Origin: Duganella sp. sic0402
Lineage (GTDB): Bacteria; Pseudomonadota; Gammaproteobacteria; Burkholderiales; Burkholderiaceae_D
NCBI RefSeq assembly: GCF_019219065.1
Contig: NZ_JAHUWK010000002.1
Location: 496,001-560,000 of the forward strand
Reading direction: 5' to 3'
Length of the DNA stretch: 64,000 bases
Shown here: piece by piece, positions 53,201 through 63,193 of the stretch
Layout: each line of letters opens with the position of its first letter
Position numbering within the stretch: position 1 is the first letter of the stretch
Made by a program: the position numbers and the translations under genes
Notes under the pieces: model-generated
Database searches by the model: none
The model's input: only the letters and a program-made list of their open reading frames with translations
Told to the model about the DNA's origin: nothing

Positions 53201-55315
53201 GTTACTGGACAGGCCGCCGCCGCTGGTGCTGCTCAGCGTGCCCGCGCCGTCGACGCTGACACGGTAGTTGCGTGCGCCACTAATCGCATTACCCAGCGTG
53301 ATGTTGTTGCCGCTTTCCAGCAGCAGCGTGCCGACACCAGTCAGCGCAAGATTCCCGCCGGTGCTGATATTGCCGGCCGCACTGTGGCCGATGATCAGGT
53401 TGCCGGCGGAAACCGAGCCCAGGCCAGCCGCACTCAAGCCCAGCTTGCCAGTGGCTGTGCCGCCCAGCACAATTTCGCGATTGGCGGTATAGCTGCTAAA
53501 CGATACCGCGTCGTAGCCGTCGCTGGCGCCGCCGCCGATGCTGCCCGCAGCGCCATTCAGGTTGATGTTATCCGCGACGAAGGACAGCAGCGCTTCACTG
53601 CCGCTGCTGGTCTTCACATTGCTGCCGGCGCCCATGGTGATATAGCCATCGGCGACATTCGCGCGCGCGTCGAGGTTGCCGCCGGCCAGATTCACGCCCC
53701 CATTGACGGTGATGTAGGCGCCCTTCAGCGTCAGGTTGCTGCCATAGGTGCGAATGAGATCCTCGCCGCCATAGCTGGCCAGCGTGATGCCGCCCATACC
53801 GCTGGCGCTGCCGCTGGCGGCGTCGTTGGCGCTTAACGTGATTCCGCCATGCATGTAAATTGGCGCGTTGACCTTGATGTCATTGCCTGCTTGTACCGTC
53901 AGTGTAGCGTTGGTGTCGCTGAGAATAGCGCTGCTGAAGGTGACATCGTGCCTGGCCTGCAACACCACATTGGTCGTGGATTCCGAAATCAGGTCGGCGC
54001 CGAGCGAGGTGACGTCAGAAGGCAGGCCACCGAGGAAGCTCAGCACATCCAACAAGACGCCACCACGCCCGGACACGATATCAATGTCGTATGGATCAAG
54101 CAGCCAACTGCCGGTCTTGCCCTTGGCGGCGCTGGTGTTCACGCGCGCACCGGCCAGCTCCAGGTAATTAGCCGAAGTTTCCACCAGGCCGCCATCGCCG
54201 CCGGTGGCACCGCCGCGTGCTGACAGCATGCCATGCATGCGGGTCGCCTCCTGGCCCCACACCACCACCGTGCCGCCGTTGCCGCGCTGAACCGCATCGG
54301 CGCTGATGACCACATCCTTGCCGATGTAGGTAGCGTCGGCGTTGATGACCGCCGGATTCTTGCCCTGATAATCGCCGCCGACCAGCACCTTGCCACCGCC
54401 GCTGTCGCCACTGGCGTCAATCACGGCATTGCCAGTGACACCCACTTTCGCGCCCAGCAGCATGATGTCGCCGCCGGTGTTGAGATTGCTGCCGGTGGCG
54501 GTGGTCGTGCTGCCCGCCTCCACCAGCGTGGTGTCGCTGGCCTTGAGCACGATCTTGCCGTTCTCGCCGCGCACCGCGCTATTGGCATTGATCACGCCGC
54601 GCTGGCTGACCAGCGCGCCATACACGCCGACCCGCCCGCCCTGCGCCACAATGCTGCCCAGGTTCAGCGCCTGGTCGGACGGCGCCGACACCACCACCTG
54701 CACATTCGGGTCCTTGGAGTCGAACAGCTGCACGCTGTGCCCCGCCGCCAGCAGCACCTCGCCATTGGGCGCCGAGATCACACCGCTATTCTCGACCGCT
54801 GGCGCCACCAGGAAAATCTGGCCGCCGGCCGGCGTAGTGATCGTGCCCTGATTGCTGACCTTGCCCGCGCTGCTGTCGCCGCTGAAGTTGTTTTTCCCCG
54901 CCAGGAAATCGGCGTTGGAAATATTCAGGCTGGACGCCACCAGGCCGGCCACATCGACGCGCGCGCCGGCGCCGAAGATCACGCCGTTCGGGTTAATCAG
55001 GAACACCTTGCCGTTCGATTGCAGCGAGCCGAGGATCTGGCTCGGGTCCTGGCCGGTGATCCGGTTCAGCACCTTGCTGTCGCTGCTTTGCTGAATGAAG
55101 CGGGTAATCTCGCCCGGCGCGATGGAGAAACTGCGCCAGTCGATGATGGTGTTGGGCGTATTGGTGATCGAATACAGGCTGCCCTGCTGATTGAAGGTGG
55201 CCATGCCGTGCACCACGGTGGGCGCGACCGGATTGGCTTGCGCGGTAGTGAAGGCGGCGGCCACCACCACGGCCAGCACCTTGCGGCGCAGATTAAACGA
55301 GGTTTGCGGTTTCAT
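50261..55315 (-). CDS. TpsA-type filamentous haemagglutinin-like adhesin with a (Thr-Pro)33 tract
   Basis: The protein has 1684 residues. The signal peptide ends near 'TTAQA'. The N-terminal TPS domain (about 30-270) has '[20 protein letters not shown]', '[19 protein letters not shown]' and the '[13 protein letters not shown]' motif recognised by the TpsB transporter. The middle (about 400-1500) is a long beta-helix made of irregular repeats such as 'GNITQS' and '[16 protein letters not shown]'. A 33-unit Thr-Pro repeat follows, then '[15 protein letters not shown]' and a Ser/Gly/Lys-rich tail ending 'KKMYCN'. It is secreted by the TpsB encoded 16 bases upstream and is likely an adhesin or biofilm factor. 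Confidence 0.9.
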   Translation of the reverse strand: MKPQTSFNLRRKVLAVVVAAAFTTAQANPVAPTVVHGMATFNQQGSLYSITNTPNTIIDWRSFSIAPGEITRFIQQSSDSKVLNRITGQDPSQILGSLQSNGKVFLINPNGVIFGAGARVDVAGLVASSLNISNADFLAGKNNFSGDSSAGKVSNQGTITTPAGGQIFLVAPAVENSGVISAPNGEVLLAAGHSVQLFDSKDPNVQVVVSAPSDQALNLGSIVAQGGRVGVYGALVSQRGVINANSAVRGENGKIVLKASDTTLVEAGSTTTATGSNLNTGGDIMLLGAKVGVTGNAVIDASGDSGGGKVLVGGDYQGKNPAVINADATYIGKDVVISADAVQRGNGGTVVVWGQEATRMHGMLSARGGATGGDGGLVETSANYLELAGARVNTSAAKGKTGSWLLDPYDIDIVSGRGGVLLDVLSFLGGLPSDVTSLGADLISESTTNVVLQARHDVTFSSAILSDTNATLTVQAGNDIKVNAPIYMHGGITLSANDAASGSASGMGGITLASYGGEDLIRTYGSNLTLKGAYITVNGGVNLAGGNLDARANVADGYITMGAGSNVKTSSGSEALLSFVADNINLNGAAGSIGGGASDGYDAVSFSSYTANREIVLGGTATGKLGLSAAGLGSVSAGNLIIGHSAAGNISTGGNLALTGVGTLLLESGNNITLGNAISGARNYRVSVDGAGTLSSTSGGGLSSNSQSGSIALVGDKMELATGSSFAASEISVDTYGASTAINLGSEASGKLSLSNVELNTLHSSVLNIGKSQENNGELTVAGALNLSGGPVATSQLNLRGNGVTLSAALKINPGGQLNLDGISGAVSGGGEITASNLAINAGSVSLTGSNEVSNISGHATDGSFAFKAAGALNISGNLSSASEGAHSISLTAGGNITQDSYSTVSTELLTVATPGEVNLAGITNHIDALAAANVASLSVNNTSAIRLNNISLSGGDTGSINVAANGNVTVSGVVDAKTRNVSLNGSNITGEGAVTAGQLIATAGGYVALVGANKATLVRGTAANGSFTYNGAGDYSVDNINGATKVALSGTGQINQGLSYILSTPVLELNTPGLASLLGNNEVGSLVATNVGSLSFTNKQTLSLAQLSLSELSTGAINIKAPTLNVDGVINGRAQKVTLSGNTVAINAVGSAGIFEIGANTLTLGSNLTADAISVRPYSSGYAMLIGSAGSGCMTNCLAVQNLWHLVAPTLAFGSTDATLNVGNIAVDSIIGGGGQTPASRSTTTTRIGLLSNAGNITQSAIINVEDLAIATSGNVTLNNAGNSVEKLAVAQTGSGNLSFSNTGPLAIAKLQGGVAAENALFNIDGVSSNGDVTLDVVSGGVVRSDATTLTAHALTLNTSGGVGTVDSPLVTKVSELTVTNTAGSNSTSAINIANTNNGLSNLIVHDVKQVDAGGGNNGLIKIDNTGGMTIAGAVTTSTGAITLQTHSPLVINGTVSSVSGDITLAAGTGYDPSNTITIGSGGVVASTNGHVTATATSYTSQGTVTDVNGVVTPTIVPPPTPTPTPTPTPTPTPTPTPTPTPTPTPTPTPTPTPTPTPTPTPTPTPTPTPTPTPTPTPTPTPTPTPSADICTIAPNSALCQVLSPPTASEPVKPVQKASSEVIKTVNSATPNSESSSGGGGTGSAANSSTPEDGKADKSDSKELASNDKSGTKNESAKKMYCN
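50555..50752 (-). repeat. Hexanucleotide tandem repeat encoding (Thr-Pro)33
   Basis: 198 bases are made of ACGCCA units with scattered ACGCCG/ACACCG variants (minus strand), 33 units in total. Being a multiple of three, changes in copy number alter spacer length without breaking the frame. The opposite strand carries a spurious Val-Gly-repeat ORF. Confidence 0.95.
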
Positions 55316-55331
55316 CAGAGTTCTTCTTCAA

Positions 55332-56924
55332 TCAATAGGCCAGGCCCAGGCGGACATGCAGGCGGTTGGCGTCGGCGCGGGTGGTGGCGCCGGCCTTGGT
55401 CACATGGCCATAGTCCAGTTGCAGGTTGACATAGGTTGACAGCACAAAGCGCGCGCCAACACCGGCGCTGGCGATGGTGGTGCTGCCCAACTCTCCCGGC
55501 AGCGCCTTGTTGCGGCTGACGTGGGCAGTGTCGTAGAAGCCCAGCAGGCGGCAGTTCCAGCCGGCGCGCAAGCACAGGTTGGGCGTGTACGCTTCCAGGT
55601 TGACGCTCAGGCCGGAATCGTTGGCGATTTCCCGCTCGATGAAGCCACGCACCGACGTCGCGCCGCCGGCGCCGAACTGCTCGCCGGGGATCAGCGCATC
55701 GCGGGTGTACTGGCCGTTGGCGATGGCGCGCAACAGCCATTCGCCTGCCAGCGCGCGGGTGATGCTGCCGCCCACGCGCAGGATGGTGTAATCGGTTTTT
55801 GCATTGATGCGCGCCAGCGTGAACGCCTGCTGGTCGCCGTTCGAGCCGCCTGCAATATTGCGCAGCAGCGTCAGCTGCACGCCCGCGTCGCCCTTGGTGA
55901 TCGGCGTGCTGGCCTGGTAGCTGATGCTGAGCGGATGCACGGTGACATCATTGCCAAGCTCCGTACCCTCCAGCTGCACGCTGTTCTTGAACGCTTTCAC
56001 GTCCAGTCCATAAATCAGCCTGGACTCCAGCTCGCCGCGCTTGGCCAACACCTGGTTGTAGCGGGCGCCGTACACAGCGCCCTTGCCGCTGACCGCGAGG
56101 TTGAACAGGCCGGCGTTGATGGTGCCGGAATCCACGTTGGAATAGCTGGCGTAGAAGTCCAGCGAGTCGCCCGACTCATACAGCGGAATATGGTAGCCGG
56201 CGCCATACACCTTGACGCGGCCAGGTTCTTCGGCCGAGGTGGTGTATTGCAGCGTGGCGATATGGTCGCGGTTGAACAGGTTGGCGTTTTGCAGGATCAC
56301 GCCGAGGTGGGTCTTGCCGGTGGCCTCGGTGCCGGTGTTGTCGGCATTGCCCATGATCTTCCATGGCGACTCGTCCTTGACCTCCAGCTCGGCGTCAACC
56401 TCGTCATTCTTTTCACCTGGCTTCAACTTCATCGTGATTTGCCGGGATGGATTCTCGTTGCCCTGCTTCAGATTGGCCGACACCGCCGTCAGCTTGGGCG
56501 AGCGGCCGGGCTGTAGCGCCGGCAGGCTGCGGCGGATATTCGCTTCATCAAAATACTGATTACCTTTGACGCTGACCCGGCCAATCCTGGCCTCCACCAC
56601 GCGCAGCGTCACCACGCCACCGTTCAGTTCCTGCTCGGGCAGCTCAATCATGACCATATTGTAGCCCTGGTCGCGGTAGGCTTTTTCCAGCGCCTCCAGC
56701 GCCCGCTGCACATCGCCGAAGTCGCGCTGCTTGCCCGCATGCGGCGCCAGGACAGCCTCCACCTGCGCCTGTGGCAGCAGCGTGTTTCCCTGCGCCTCAA
56801 AGCGCGCGATATCAAAACGGACGATATCGTCCGCGCCCCACGCCGACGCCACCGCGACGGCCAGCACGGAGGCGGCGCATAGCTGCCTCAAGGTAGATTT
56901 CATTTGTTGACTCATGGTTTGCAT
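55332..56924 (-). CDS. TpsB outer-membrane transporter (ShlB/FhaC/HecB family)
   Basis: The protein has up to 530 residues from the ATG at 56924; ATGs at 56915 and 56903 are also possible and none has a strong ribosome site. After the signal peptide come two POTRA domains (about 30-190: 'FEAQGNTLLPQAQVEAVL', 'ALEKAYRDQGYNMVMIELPEQ', 'IGRVSVKGNQYFDEANIRRSL') and a 16-stranded barrel. The barrel has the 'TSVRGFIEREIA' motif (VRGF/Y) of strand 11 and ends 'LHVRLGLAY'. It secretes the TpsA partner encoded directly downstream. The 157-base region upstream has no clear promoter. Confidence 0.92.
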   Translation of the reverse strand: MQTMSQQMKSTLRQLCAASVLAVAVASAWGADDIVRFDIARFEAQGNTLLPQAQVEAVLAPHAGKQRDFGDVQRALEALEKAYRDQGYNMVMIELPEQELNGGVVTLRVVEARIGRVSVKGNQYFDEANIRRSLPALQPGRSPKLTAVSANLKQGNENPSRQITMKLKPGEKNDEVDAELEVKDESPWKIMGNADNTGTEATGKTHLGVILQNANLFNRDHIATLQYTTSAEEPGRVKVYGAGYHIPLYESGDSLDFYASYSNVDSGTINAGLFNLAVSGKGAVYGARYNQVLAKRGELESRLIYGLDVKAFKNSVQLEGTELGNDVTVHPLSISYQASTPITKGDAGVQLTLLRNIAGGSNGDQQAFTLARINAKTDYTILRVGGSITRALAGEWLLRAIANGQYTRDALIPGEQFGAGGATSVRGFIEREIANDSGLSVNLEAYTPNLCLRAGWNCRLLGFYDTAHVSRNKALPGELGSTTIASAGVGARFVLSTYVNLQLDYGHVTKAGATTRADANRLHVRLGLAY

Positions 56925-57081
56925 ATGGCGAAGTGTTCGCCGAGGTGAATGCGTTTATTACTTCGCAATAATATTGGGCGATGCTAGCATGTCATTAGCG
57001 GCCTGCGTTAGCTTCTGCGGAAGTGTTGGTTTTCTGTCTGGCATTAGTTGCAAGACAGTTTATTTCACAGCATGAACGAGG

Positions 57082-59352
57082 TTATTTTGTTTCAAAAGTA
57101 GTAACGCCATCCCAGTTTTCACCTGGAGGATGCTGGCGATAGTAGGCAATCCGCTCCACATACAGCGGATACAGGCCGCGCTGCGGCGAATCCGCTTGCA
57201 GTTCCGCCAGCAGGTTTTCCGCCTCATCCCAGCGCTGCGCGCGCACCGCTGCCAGCGTGGCATGCCAGCGCTCCAGCTCCTGCCTGGTAGCGTCGTCGAT
57301 CTCCCGCTCCAGCGCGATCGGCTCAAAAATCGCCACCGGCTCGTTCTTGCCCTTGACCCGCACCAGATCCAGCTCGCGGTAGGCGAATTCCGGCGCGGCC
57401 GCGCGGGTGGCCTCGCCGACCGCGATGCCCACGCCATACACTTTGGTGATGCCCTCCAGCCGCGAACCCAGATTGACCGCGTCGCCCATCACCGTGTACG
57501 CGCGGCGAATATTCGAGCCCATGTCGCCGACGTGCATCAGGCCCGAGTTCAGGCCGATACCGATTTTCAGCTCAGGCCAGCCGCGCGCGATAAAGTCCTG
57601 GTTCAGCCGTGCGGCGCTCTGCTGCATCAGCAGCGAGGTGGCGACGCCCCGGCGGGCGTGGTCGCTGAAATGCACCGGCGCGCCCCAGAACGCCATCACC
57701 GCGTCGCCAATATATTTATCCAGCGTGCCCTGGTGGGCGCTGCGGATGTCTTCCGACATCGCTGTCAGGTAGAGATTGATGTACTCGCGCAGCTGCTTCG
57801 GCGTCAGCCCTTCCGAGATGGTGGTGAAGCCGCGCACGTCGACAAACATCACCGTCAGCTCGCGGCTCTCGCCGTCCATATTGTAGCGTTCGGGATTCTC
57901 GGCCATCTGCGCCACCAGCTCCGGCGCCACGTACTCGCCGAAGCGCGACACCAGTCCACGGTTGCGGCGCACCTCGAAGAAATAGCCCCAGGCGACATTG
58001 AACACGAACACGGCGGCAATCAGCACCAGTGTCATCGCCATCTTCAGCACCAAGTCCAGCTCGGCGTAGGCCCAGTAGTTGAGGCCGAACACGGCGCCGG
58101 CCAGCGCCACCGCCAGCAACATCGACGGCAGCGGCGACAGCACCGCCAGCGCGATCGCCAGCAAGCCGCCGGCCAGCGCCACCTGGATGCCTTCCACGCC
58201 GTCGGCATAATCCGGGCGCACCTTGAAGCGCTCGTCGAGAATCGACTTGATCATATTGGCGTGGACTTCCACACCGGGATATTCATTGTTAACCGGCGTA
58301 GGCCGCAGGTCCAGCAAGCCTGGTGCGGTGGTGCCGACCAGGATGATGTGATCCGCCAGCACCTGTTTCGGCACGCGGCCGGCCAGCACATCGGCCGCCG
58401 AAACATAGGGGAAAGCGCCGCCCTTGGGACCGCCGGGGCCACGGTACTCGATCAGCGCGCTCAGGTTCTCGCCTACCGGTATGCGCAGCGGCACTTTCTC
58501 CTGGCCGACGAACATCAGCAATTCATCCAGCCCGCCGTTGGCGCGCTCGCTGGCCGACATCTGGTCCACGGTCTTGCTGAACGACGGCGTGATGGCGCGC
58601 GCCTGCAAGGCCACCGCCGCCGTCGCCAGCGACAAGGTCGGGTAGAAGCCATCGCCGATGCGCATCAGCAGCGCCGAGTGGCGCAGGATGCCGTCCGGGT
58701 CCGGTGTGGCGGTGAAGATGCCGCCGGTGGCTGCCGCCGCTTGCAGCCGCTCCAGGTTGGCCAGGTAGCCGCGCGAGGTGATCGCCGGCACGCTGCGGCC
58801 GTTCAGCGTTTCGCTGGTGAAAAAGGGATTCGGCAGTTGGCCCTTGCGCTGGTCGTCAGCGATGTTATAGCCCAGCACCACCGGCTGGCCGTCCAGCGCC
58901 GTGGCCAGCAGGCCGTCGTAGTCCATGGCGTCCTTCAACATATCGACGCGGGCGCGGAAGCCGCTGACATCCTTCATCTCATGCCGCGCCAGGCCGTCCA
59001 GCACCTCGTAGCCGGAAGTGTTGTCGGCTTCGGGGAAGACAATGTCGAAGCCGGCCGCAGCCACGCCGTAATGCCCGGTCAGCTGCGTGACCAGCTGGGC
59101 GACGACCTTGCGGTTCCACGGGAAATGGCCGACTTCGGCGATGCTTTTTTCATCGATGTCGACGATGACGATCTTCGGTTCCAGCTGCGGCTGCACCAGC
59201 CGCATGCGCAGGTCGGCAAAGAAGGTATCCATGCGCTCGATCGAATCGATGCGCAACTGCCCTGCCACCTGCAGCACGGCCACAGCAGTCAGCAGCAGGC
59301 CGCACGCCCAGCGCAGGCCGTACTTCCTGAGTATCCGGGACCAGGTGCGCAC
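57082..59352 (-). CDS. CHASE2-adenylate/guanylate cyclase membrane protein
   Basis: The protein has 756 residues from a GTG at 59352, with AAGG 7 bases upstream; no nearby ATG fits. The first helix (residues 10-30) precedes a periplasmic CHASE2 domain (about 35-385: 'IVIVDIDEKSIAEVGHFPWNR', then 'HIILVGTTAPGLLDLRPTPV'). Three membrane helices follow (about 390-465). The class III cyclase domain (about 485-690) has metal-binding Asp residues in 'VMFVDVRGFTTIS' and 'YIGDAVMAFWGAPV', and 'YTVMGDAVNLGSRLEGI'. It should make a cyclic nucleotide in response to a periplasmic signal. It lies 9 bases after the HD-GYP gene. Confidence 0.88.
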   Translation of the reverse strand: MRTWSRILRKYGLRWACGLLLTAVAVLQVAGQLRIDSIERMDTFFADLRMRLVQPQLEPKIVIVDIDEKSIAEVGHFPWNRKVVAQLVTQLTGHYGVAAAGFDIVFPEADNTSGYEVLDGLARHEMKDVSGFRARVDMLKDAMDYDGLLATALDGQPVVLGYNIADDQRKGQLPNPFFTSETLNGRSVPAITSRGYLANLERLQAAAATGGIFTATPDPDGILRHSALLMRIGDGFYPTLSLATAAVALQARAITPSFSKTVDQMSASERANGGLDELLMFVGQEKVPLRIPVGENLSALIEYRGPGGPKGGAFPYVSAADVLAGRVPKQVLADHIILVGTTAPGLLDLRPTPVNNEYPGVEVHANMIKSILDERFKVRPDYADGVEGIQVALAGGLLAIALAVLSPLPSMLLAVALAGAVFGLNYWAYAELDLVLKMAMTLVLIAAVFVFNVAWGYFFEVRRNRGLVSRFGEYVAPELVAQMAENPERYNMDGESRELTVMFVDVRGFTTISEGLTPKQLREYINLYLTAMSEDIRSAHQGTLDKYIGDAVMAFWGAPVHFSDHARRGVATSLLMQQSAARLNQDFIARGWPELKIGIGLNSGLMHVGDMGSNIRRAYTVMGDAVNLGSRLEGITKVYGVGIAVGEATRAAAPEFAYRELDLVRVKGKNEPVAIFEPIALEREIDDATRQELERWHATLAAVRAQRWDEAENLLAELQADSPQRGLYPLYVERIAYYRQHPPGENWDGVTTFETK

Positions 59353-59361
59353 GCGCCGGCC

Positions 59362-60981
59362 TTATGGCTTGTAGCCAGGGATCAGGGACTCGTCGATCGC
59401 ATCGATCTGCTTCTCGTCCATGTTTTTGCGGGCGAACTCCAGGTAGATCTTGTTGCGGATGAAGATGTCGAACAGGTCCGGGTCGATATGGCCGTTGAGC
59501 GAGAAGTTGCCGAGGATGCGCAGCGATTCGGACAGCATCTTGCCCTTCTTGTAGGGACGGTCCTTGGCGGTCAGCGCCTCGAAAATGTCGGCAATCGCCA
59601 TCATCCGCGCCTGCACCGACATCTGTTCCTTGGTCAGACCGCGCGGATAGCCTTTGCCGTCCATGCGCTCGTGGTGGCCGCCGGCATATTCCGGCACGTT
59701 CTTCAGGTGCTTAGGCCACGGCAAGGCCTCCAGCATCCTGATGGTCATCGAGATGTGGTTGTTAATCTGCTGGCGCTCCGATTCAGTCAGCGTACCGAAG
59801 CGGATGGTCAGATTGAGCAGCTCGTCGGCGTCAAAGAAGTCCTGCCCGGCGCCATCCGGCCCTATCCAGCGGTGTCGGCCTATCTGGCGCACGCGTTCCT
59901 GGCTCTCCGGCTGCATGCCCTCACCGCCAATATTCGCCACGCGGATAAAGTCGCGCTCCTCGCGCAGCGACGCTTGCTGCTGCGCCAGTTCGGCGTCAAT
60001 CGCCGCGAAGTCGGCGCCGGGCGCCAGCTTGCGCTTCAGCGCGGCGATTTCCGCGTCGCGCAGCAGTACCTCGAAGCGGGTGTCGATCAGCGCGATCCGG
60101 TCGAAAATAGTTTCCAGCTTGGTGGCCTTGTCGACCACATGCACCGGCGTGGTGATCTTGCCACAGTCGTGCAGCAGGCCGGCCAGCCACAACTCCTTGC
60201 GGTCGCCGTCAGTCATGCGGAAATCGGCCAGCGGGCCGCTGTCGACGTTATGTACTGCCTCGGCCAGCATCATGGTCAGCTCAGGCACAAACTGGCAGTG
60301 GCGGCCGGTGTAGGGCGATTTCTCGTCGATGCCGATATTAATCAGGTTGACCAGCGATTCCAGCAGCTCTTCCAGTTGCGCAATCAGCCGCTGATGGGTC
60401 AAGGTCACCGCTGCCTGCGCCGCCAGCGCTTCAATAAAACGCTGGTCGGTACGGCTGAAGGCGCGGATTTCACCGGTGACAGGATCTTTGGCGTTAATCA
60501 GTTGCAACACGCCCACCAGTTCGCCCTCGTGATCGCTCATCGGCACCGTCAGGAAGGATTTTGAATGGTAGTTGCGCAGCTGATCGAACTTGACCATGCC
60601 GGAGAAATTGAACTCATGCGCCTGATACACATCCTCGATATTCACCGACAGGCCGAAATGCGCAGCATAGGCCGCCACCGCCGACAGATTCTTCTCGCCA
60701 TCGGCGTTGTACAGCGGCACGCTGCCCGCCGTCACCGGCTCGCCGCTGGAGCCGCCCTGGTGGGCCTTGAGCGTGTCATTGATGAGTATATGGAAATTTA
60801 GCTGCCGCTGGTCATCGCTGGGGCGATACAGGGTGCCGCCATCCGCCTGCGTCATGCCCTTGGCGACCATCAGGATACGCTCCAGCAGCAGGTCGGTATC
60901 GTGACTACTGCCCAGCTGGACGCTCAGTTCGGTCAGCTGGTGCAGCCTTTCGGCGATTTGCGTTTGATTCAACTCTTGCAT
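59362..60981 (-). CDS. GAF/HD-GYP-domain protein (putative cyclic dinucleotide phosphodiesterase)
   Basis: The protein has 539 residues. An N-terminal GAF domain (about 15-185: 'LLLERILMVAKGMTQADGGTLY', 'KSFLTVPMSDHEGELVGVLQL') precedes an HD-GYP domain. The latter has the metal-binding HD in 'LAGLLHDCGKITTP', then 'GGHHERMDGKGYPRGL', the HHE and GYP motifs, and 'ARMMAIADIFEALTAKDRPY'. An insertion of about 90 residues rich in charged amino acids separates the HD from the HHE motif. HD-GYP proteins degrade c-di-GMP. It forms an operon with the CHASE2 cyclase, and the MBL hydrolase is divergent across a 225-base gap. Confidence 0.85.
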   Translation of the reverse strand: MQELNQTQIAERLHQLTELSVQLGSSHDTDLLLERILMVAKGMTQADGGTLYRPSDDQRQLNFHILINDTLKAHQGGSSGEPVTAGSVPLYNADGEKNLSAVAAYAAHFGLSVNIEDVYQAHEFNFSGMVKFDQLRNYHSKSFLTVPMSDHEGELVGVLQLINAKDPVTGEIRAFSRTDQRFIEALAAQAAVTLTHQRLIAQLEELLESLVNLINIGIDEKSPYTGRHCQFVPELTMMLAEAVHNVDSGPLADFRMTDGDRKELWLAGLLHDCGKITTPVHVVDKATKLETIFDRIALIDTRFEVLLRDAEIAALKRKLAPGADFAAIDAELAQQQASLREERDFIRVANIGGEGMQPESQERVRQIGRHRWIGPDGAGQDFFDADELLNLTIRFGTLTESERQQINNHISMTIRMLEALPWPKHLKNVPEYAGGHHERMDGKGYPRGLTKEQMSVQARMMAIADIFEALTAKDRPYKKGKMLSESLRILGNFSLNGHIDPDLFDIFIRNKIYLEFARKNMDEKQIDAIDESLIPGYKP

Positions 60982-61206
60982 GGTTGTTTTCTAGATACCT
61001 TTTTAGACAAACCGCAGCGACGCCGCTCTACGCAGGCGGACGTAGTTTCATAAGTTTAGCTTTAGTGCAAGCTGTTGTACATCGGGAAATTGATGGGCCG
61101 TGGCTACACAGCGGCTTTTTTCCCTATAGCGGGAAAAAAAAGCTATCATCGGGCGCAGGCAATGCGGCAATACAACATAATAAAAAAGCACACCAGGGAT
61201 TTGCGT

Positions 61207-62103
61207 ATGAAATTCAAATTTTGGGGCGTCCGAGGGTCCATCCCCTCCCCCGGCCCGCGCACTGCGCGTTATGGCGGCAATACCACCTGTATCGAAGTAC
61301 GCACTGACAACGACACCCTGATTATCATTGACGGCGGCACCGGGCTGTTTTCGCTGGCGCAGTCGCTGATCCAGAACAAAGCCCGGCCTATCCACGCGAA
61401 TATTTTCATTACCCACAGCCACTGGGACCACATCCATGGCCTGCCCTTCTTCACGCCGCTGTTCATCCGCGACAGCCGCGTGCGACTGCACGGCGTCACC
61501 GATCCGGCCACCGGCAATGGCATCGAGCATGTGATGGGTGTGCAGCTGCAGAACAGCTATTTTCCGGTCAGCGAAACGCAGATGGATGCGACCATCGAAT
61601 ACCGCACGCTGGAAGTGGACCAGCCGATAGCGGTCGGCGACGCCACTGTCGGCAATGTGGTGATGAATCATCCGGTGACCGATCTGGGCTACCGGGTCGA
61701 ATGCAACGGCCGCTCGCTGTTCTTCACCGGCGACCATGAGCCGCATTACAACATCCATCCAGTCGGTCATCCCGAGCACGCCAGCTACGCGCAATGGATG
61801 GCTGAGCGCAATGCCGCCATCGACGCAGCCGTACGCGGCGTCGATGCGCTGATTGTCGATTGTTCTTATACGCGTGAGGAATATCCGGCCAAGCAGGGCT
61901 GGGGCCATGGGACGTTTGACTCTGCTTTCGCGCTGGCGCTACGTACCGGCGCCAAGGCGCTGTACTGCACCCACCACGAGCCTACCCGCAGCGACGACGA
62001 ACTGGAAGCGGTATTTGCCGAGGTGATGGCGCGCCATGCGCTGCTGCTGGGGGATTTGCAGGTGTTCCTGGCCTACGAAGGGCTGGAAGTCGAGCTGGCT
62101 TAA
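61207..62103 (+). CDS. Metallo-beta-lactamase-fold hydrolase
   Basis: The protein has 298 residues from the ATG at 61207, preceded by AGGGA at 7 bases. The long upstream extension to 61075 is AT-rich leader. The metal motif HxHxDH is in 'IFITHSHWDHIHGLPF', further His/Asp ligands in 'NHPVTDLGYRV' and 'FFTGDHEP', and the start 'FWGVRGSIPSPGPRTARYGG' defines the subfamily. This group includes phosphodiesterase-like enzymes (PhnP/CpdA2-like). Its position divergent to the cyclase/HD-GYP operon suggests cyclic nucleotide turnover, which is inferred. Its stop overlaps the convergent gene stop by 4 bases. Confidence 0.85.
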   Translation: MKFKFWGVRGSIPSPGPRTARYGGNTTCIEVRTDNDTLIIIDGGTGLFSLAQSLIQNKARPIHANIFITHSHWDHIHGLPFFTPLFIRDSRVRLHGVTDPATGNGIEHVMGVQLQNSYFPVSETQMDATIEYRTLEVDQPIAVGDATVGNVVMNHPVTDLGYRVECNGRSLFFTGDHEPHYNIHPVGHPEHASYAQWMAERNAAIDAAVRGVDALIVDCSYTREEYPAKQGWGHGTFDSAFALALRTGAKALYCTHHEPTRSDDELEAVFAEVMARHALLLGDLQVFLAYEGLEVELA

Positions 62104-62654
62104 AGACGGCCCAGCGCGGCCATGCGCGGCAGGCAGAAGGACTTTTTCGGTATCACCGACATCAGCATGGTGCGCGCGGTTTGCATCAATTTGCGCGGCT
62201 TGCTGCGGCGGTCGGCCAAGGCGCGCAAGCGCACCAGCGCGGCTTTCAGGTTAAACGAGCGGCCAGCCAGCATGGCGTTGACCAGCTGCGTGGCCATCGC
62301 CAGCGCCGGCGCCACCGCGCCTTGCGCGCTATACGGCAACACCAGGCGGTAACGCCCTTGCATGCGCGGCACCACGCCGACAAAGCCGACCGTCACTTCA
62401 TTCAGCGCCAGACGGCGCAATTCAATCGCGGTCTGCTGCACCAGTTCCACCAGCGGCGGCACGGCCTCGGCGTCAGCACGCTTGCCAACCAGGCCACGCA
62501 GGCGGCTCAGGCCAGGCAGCACGGCATACAAGCGCTCCTGCGCCTGGGCGACGGTGTCGGCTTCCAGTGGATCCAGCTCCAGAATGCTGAGCAAACAGGG
62601 TTGGGTGGAATAGCGGTTGCCGCTATCCAGATAACGTTGATCTATGATTTTCAT
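62100..62654 (-). CDS. Stand-alone protein resembling the N-terminal domain of cyanophycin synthetase
   Basis: The protein has 184 residues. The start 'MKIIDQRYLDSGNRYSTQPCLLSILELD' recalls CphA N-termini (shorter piece: 'IIDQRYLDSGNRYS', where CphA has 'RGPN'). 'VPPLVELVQQTAIELRRLAL' followed by 'VGFVGVVPRMQGRYRLVLPY' fits the same domain. The rest of CphA, the ATP-grasp and Mur-ligase-like domains (another 550-700 residues), is absent: the protein ends after a basic helix ('ADRRSKPRKLMQTARTML'). It is intact as an ORF, so it may be a domain with its own role or a truncation product. No cyanophycinase gene is nearby. Confidence 0.45.
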   Translation of the reverse strand: MKIIDQRYLDSGNRYSTQPCLLSILELDPLEADTVAQAQERLYAVLPGLSRLRGLVGKRADAEAVPPLVELVQQTAIELRRLALNEVTVGFVGVVPRMQGRYRLVLPYSAQGAVAPALAMATQLVNAMLAGRSFNLKAALVRLRALADRRSKPRKLMQTARTMLMSVIPKKSFCLPRMAALGRL

Positions 62655-62724
62655 GGCCAGTATTGTGCCAGCCGCCCGGCACGTCCGTAAGCGGAGTCAG
62701 GCGCGACGACTTGTAAGACCATAC

Positions 62725-63186
62725 TTACAGCTGTTTCTCGAAACACACGGCCAGCGGATTGCCGATGTATTTGCCGTAATTGGCGATGCGCGCATAGCCG
62801 CGCGCCGCGTAGAAATCCACCGCGCGGCGGTTCACCAGCCGGGTTTCCAGCCACACTGCCTGATAGCCGAGCAGCGCCGCTTCGGCTTCCAGAAACCGCA
62901 GCACCGCGCTGCCGACGCCAGCGGTGCCGTGGCGCGCATACATGCGCTTGATTTCCGCCACGCCCGGTTCCAATGGCCGGAAGGCGCCGCAGCCCACGGC
63001 CACACCGAGGCTGTCGCGGGCGACCACGAAACACGCCATCGGCCCGCGCACATCTTCCACATCGAACGAGGCCCTGCCACTGTCGCCGGTGATCGCTTCC
63101 AGCGCGGTCGATAGTTCCTCCATCAGCTGCCGCGAGTCCGGCGCCGATGGGTCTTCCTGTTGAAGTTGAAGCTCTGCGGTGCTCAT
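62725..63186 (-). CDS. GNAT-family N-acetyltransferase
   Basis: The protein has 153 residues from the ATG at 63186 (MSTAELQLQQ). The acetyl-CoA loop is in 'EIKRMYARHGTAGVGSAVLRF' (a degenerate R/Q-x-x-G-x-G/A), preceded by 'VGCGAFRPLEPGVAEIKRM' and followed by 'ETRLVNRRAVDFYAARGYARI', all typical GNAT motifs. The substrate is not predictable. It lies 7 bases after the stop of the Cys-containing hypothetical gene and probably shares its transcript. Confidence 0.88.
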   Translation of the reverse strand: MSTAELQLQQEDPSAPDSRQLMEELSTALEAITGDSGRASFDVEDVRGPMACFVVARDSLGVAVGCGAFRPLEPGVAEIKRMYARHGTAGVGSAVLRFLEAEAALLGYQAVWLETRLVNRRAVDFYAARGYARIANYGKYIGNPLAVCFEKQL

Positions 63187-63193
63187 CCGGCCA

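Noticed and set aside
57130..60564. Plus-strand ORF of 1144 codons opposite the cyclase and HD-GYP genes
   Set aside because: Composition (His/Gln/Arg-rich, no domains) is that of an antisense shadow; both minus-strand genes have clear catalytic motifs.
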